Shown: positions 62,933-64,000 of the stretch, piece by piece
Layout: each line of letters opens with the position of its first letter
How positions within the stretch are numbered: the stretch's first letter is position 1
NCBI GenBank assembly: GCA_022578965.1
Contig: MU400511.1
Span: 62,001 to 126,000 of the forward strand
Source of the DNA: Xylaria sp. FL1777
Taxonomy: Eukaryota > Ascomycota > Sordariomycetes > Xylariales > Xylariaceae
Direction: 5' to 3'
DNA length: 64,000 bases
Position numbers and translations under genes: made by a program
Notes under the pieces: generated by a model
Told to the model about the DNA's origin: nothing
Seen by the model: the letters and a program-made list of their open reading frames with translations, nothing else
Database searches by the model: none

Positions 62933-64000
62933 ATGGCTGCCAGAGGTCTCTCCAAGGCTCTCCGTAGCCAATTGGCCCGTCAATTGGCTTCGCCCGCCGC
63001 CCAGAGACGTTCGTTCGTTGCTGCTTCGAACCTTGTCCGAGCTACTGCTGTTCAGTCTCGCCCTGCTGTGGCCGGTGTTGCTCAGCAGCAGGTGCGCGGC
63101 GTGAAGACCATTGACTTCGCTGGTACACCCGAGGAGGTTTATGGTAGGCTCTTCTAATCGCTGAAAGCAGCAGTATCCTAAATCGTTGCTGACAATTGTG
63201 TCTCTAGAGCGTGCCGACTGGCCTAAGGAGAAACTATTGGTAGGTTCTTGGCCCGGTATCACCCGTCATAATGGTAGGACAAGAAATGTCTTGGCTGATC
63301 ACATATATAGGATTACTTCAAGAACGACACGCTTGCTCTGATCGGCTACGGTTCCCAGGGTCACGGCCAGGGTCTGAACCTCCGCGACAACGGACTGAAC
63401 GTCATCGTCGGTGTCCGAAAGAACGGTCAATCCTGGAAAGATGCAGTACAAGACGGCTGGGTCCCTGGCCAGAACCTCTTCGAGGTCGACGAAGCCATCG
63501 GCAAGGGTACTATTGTTATGAACCTCCTCAGTGATGCTGCCCAGAGCGAAACCTGGCCTGCTATCAAGCCCCAACTAACCAAGGGAAAGGTAAGTTATAC
63601 GAAGAAAACGTCCTACTATCGAGACCCAGCTCACATTTACACAGACTCTGTACTTTTCTCACGGCTTCTCTCCCGTTTTCAAGGATGTGACCAATGTTGA
63701 CGTCCCCAAGGACATCGATGTGATCCTAGTTGCTCCTAAGGGCTCAGGTCGAACTGTCCGTTCGCTCTTCCGTGAGGGCCGTGGCATCAACTCCTCTTAC
63801 GCCGTCTACCAGGATGTCACTGGCAAGGCTGAGGAGAAGGCCCAGGCCCTTGGTGTTGCTGTCGGCAGTGGTTACCTCTACAAGACTACCTTCGAGAAAG
63901 AGGTGTACTCTGATCTCTACGGCGAGCGTGGCTGTCTAATGGGAGGTATTCACGGAATGTTCCTTGCACAGTACGAGGTTCTCCGTGAGCGAGGCCACAG
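62933..64000 (+). CDS. ilv5: Ketol-acid reductoisomerase (mitochondrial), 3' end beyond the window
   Basis: Exons seen are 62933-63143, 63208-63239, 63311-63589 and 63645 to beyond 64000. The enzyme turns acetolactate or acetohydroxybutyrate into the dihydroxy acids of valine and isoleucine synthesis with NADPH and Mg. The first ~58 residues (MAARGLSKALRSQLARQLAS, Arg/Ala/Ser-rich, almost no acidic residues) are a mitochondrial targeting peptide. The core begins KTIDFAGTPEEVY, followed by the NADPH loop LIGYGSQGHGQGLNLRDNGL, then SHGFSPVFKDVTNVDVP and DVILVAPKGSGRTVRSLF. The window stops within GIHGMFLAQYEVLRERG, before the last metal-binding part, so the gene is partial only because of the cut. 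The MITE lies about 340 bp upstream. Confidence 0.95.

Noticed and set aside
62933..64000. ilv5 as a member of the NRPS cluster (it feeds 2-ketoisovalerate synthesis)
   Set aside because: It is 37 kb away behind several housekeeping genes, has a mitochondrial targeting peptide, and looks like the normal single gene.

Overview
The window reads as nuclear DNA of a filamentous ascomycete, most likely a Sordariomycete. Placement near Xylariales is only a guess. The reasons are short introns (about 45-110 bases) with GT..AG borders and CTAAC/CTGAC-type branch sites, Pezizomycotina-type gene families (ApsA/Num1, Fic1/Inn1, Helo-like and Goodbye STAND-type proteins, a multimodular NRPS), and many short CTACCTAGGTAG-like palindromes between genes. 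Exon borders were placed by hand by matching splice signals, reading frame and family conservation; no transcript data were available.

Left flank (1-7.9 kb, all + strand) is housekeeping: a conserved ascomycete protein of unknown function, the WD40 mRNA-export factor Rae1/Gle2, and methionine aminopeptidase 2 with every metal ligand present. An accessory island follows (about 8-36 kb). It holds a CYP53-like P450 (- strand), the scrambled and decayed remains of an MFS transporter, and a 9.2-kb NRPS gene. Next come an ankyrin protein with a Helo-like N-terminus (- strand), a small six-cysteine secreted protein, and a probable PD-(D/E)XK-fold protein. The right part (38-64 kb, + strand) mixes housekeeping genes with one more STAND protein: Fic1/Inn1-like C2 protein, a Goodbye-NACHT-ZZ protein of about 1,590 residues, ApsA/Num1-like nuclear migration protein, NEDD8-conjugating enzyme Ubc12, and the first part of the ketol-acid reductoisomerase gene ilv5, cut by the window end. 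A 442-bp MITE-like element with long terminal inverted repeats lies about 340 bp upstream of ilv5.

The most exciting object is the NRPS (16293-25460, 2,998 residues). Its order is C*-A1-T1-C2-A2-T2-CT-KPR. A1 carries Gly where amino-acid-activating domains have Asp235, the hallmark of alpha-hydroxy-acid activation in fungal depsipeptide synthetases. The C-terminus is a complete ketopantoate-reductase-type (ApbA/PanE) domain, the family that supplies D-hydroxyisovalerate to beauvericin-type synthetases as a separate enzyme (KivR). This synthetase therefore appears to carry its own 2-keto-acid reductase on the same chain, lacks the N-methyltransferase, and ends in a cyclising C domain. Inference: it makes an unmethylated depsipeptide or diketomorpholine from one alpha-hydroxy acid and one L-amino acid, possibly tailored by the nearby P450; the exporter of the locus has decayed.
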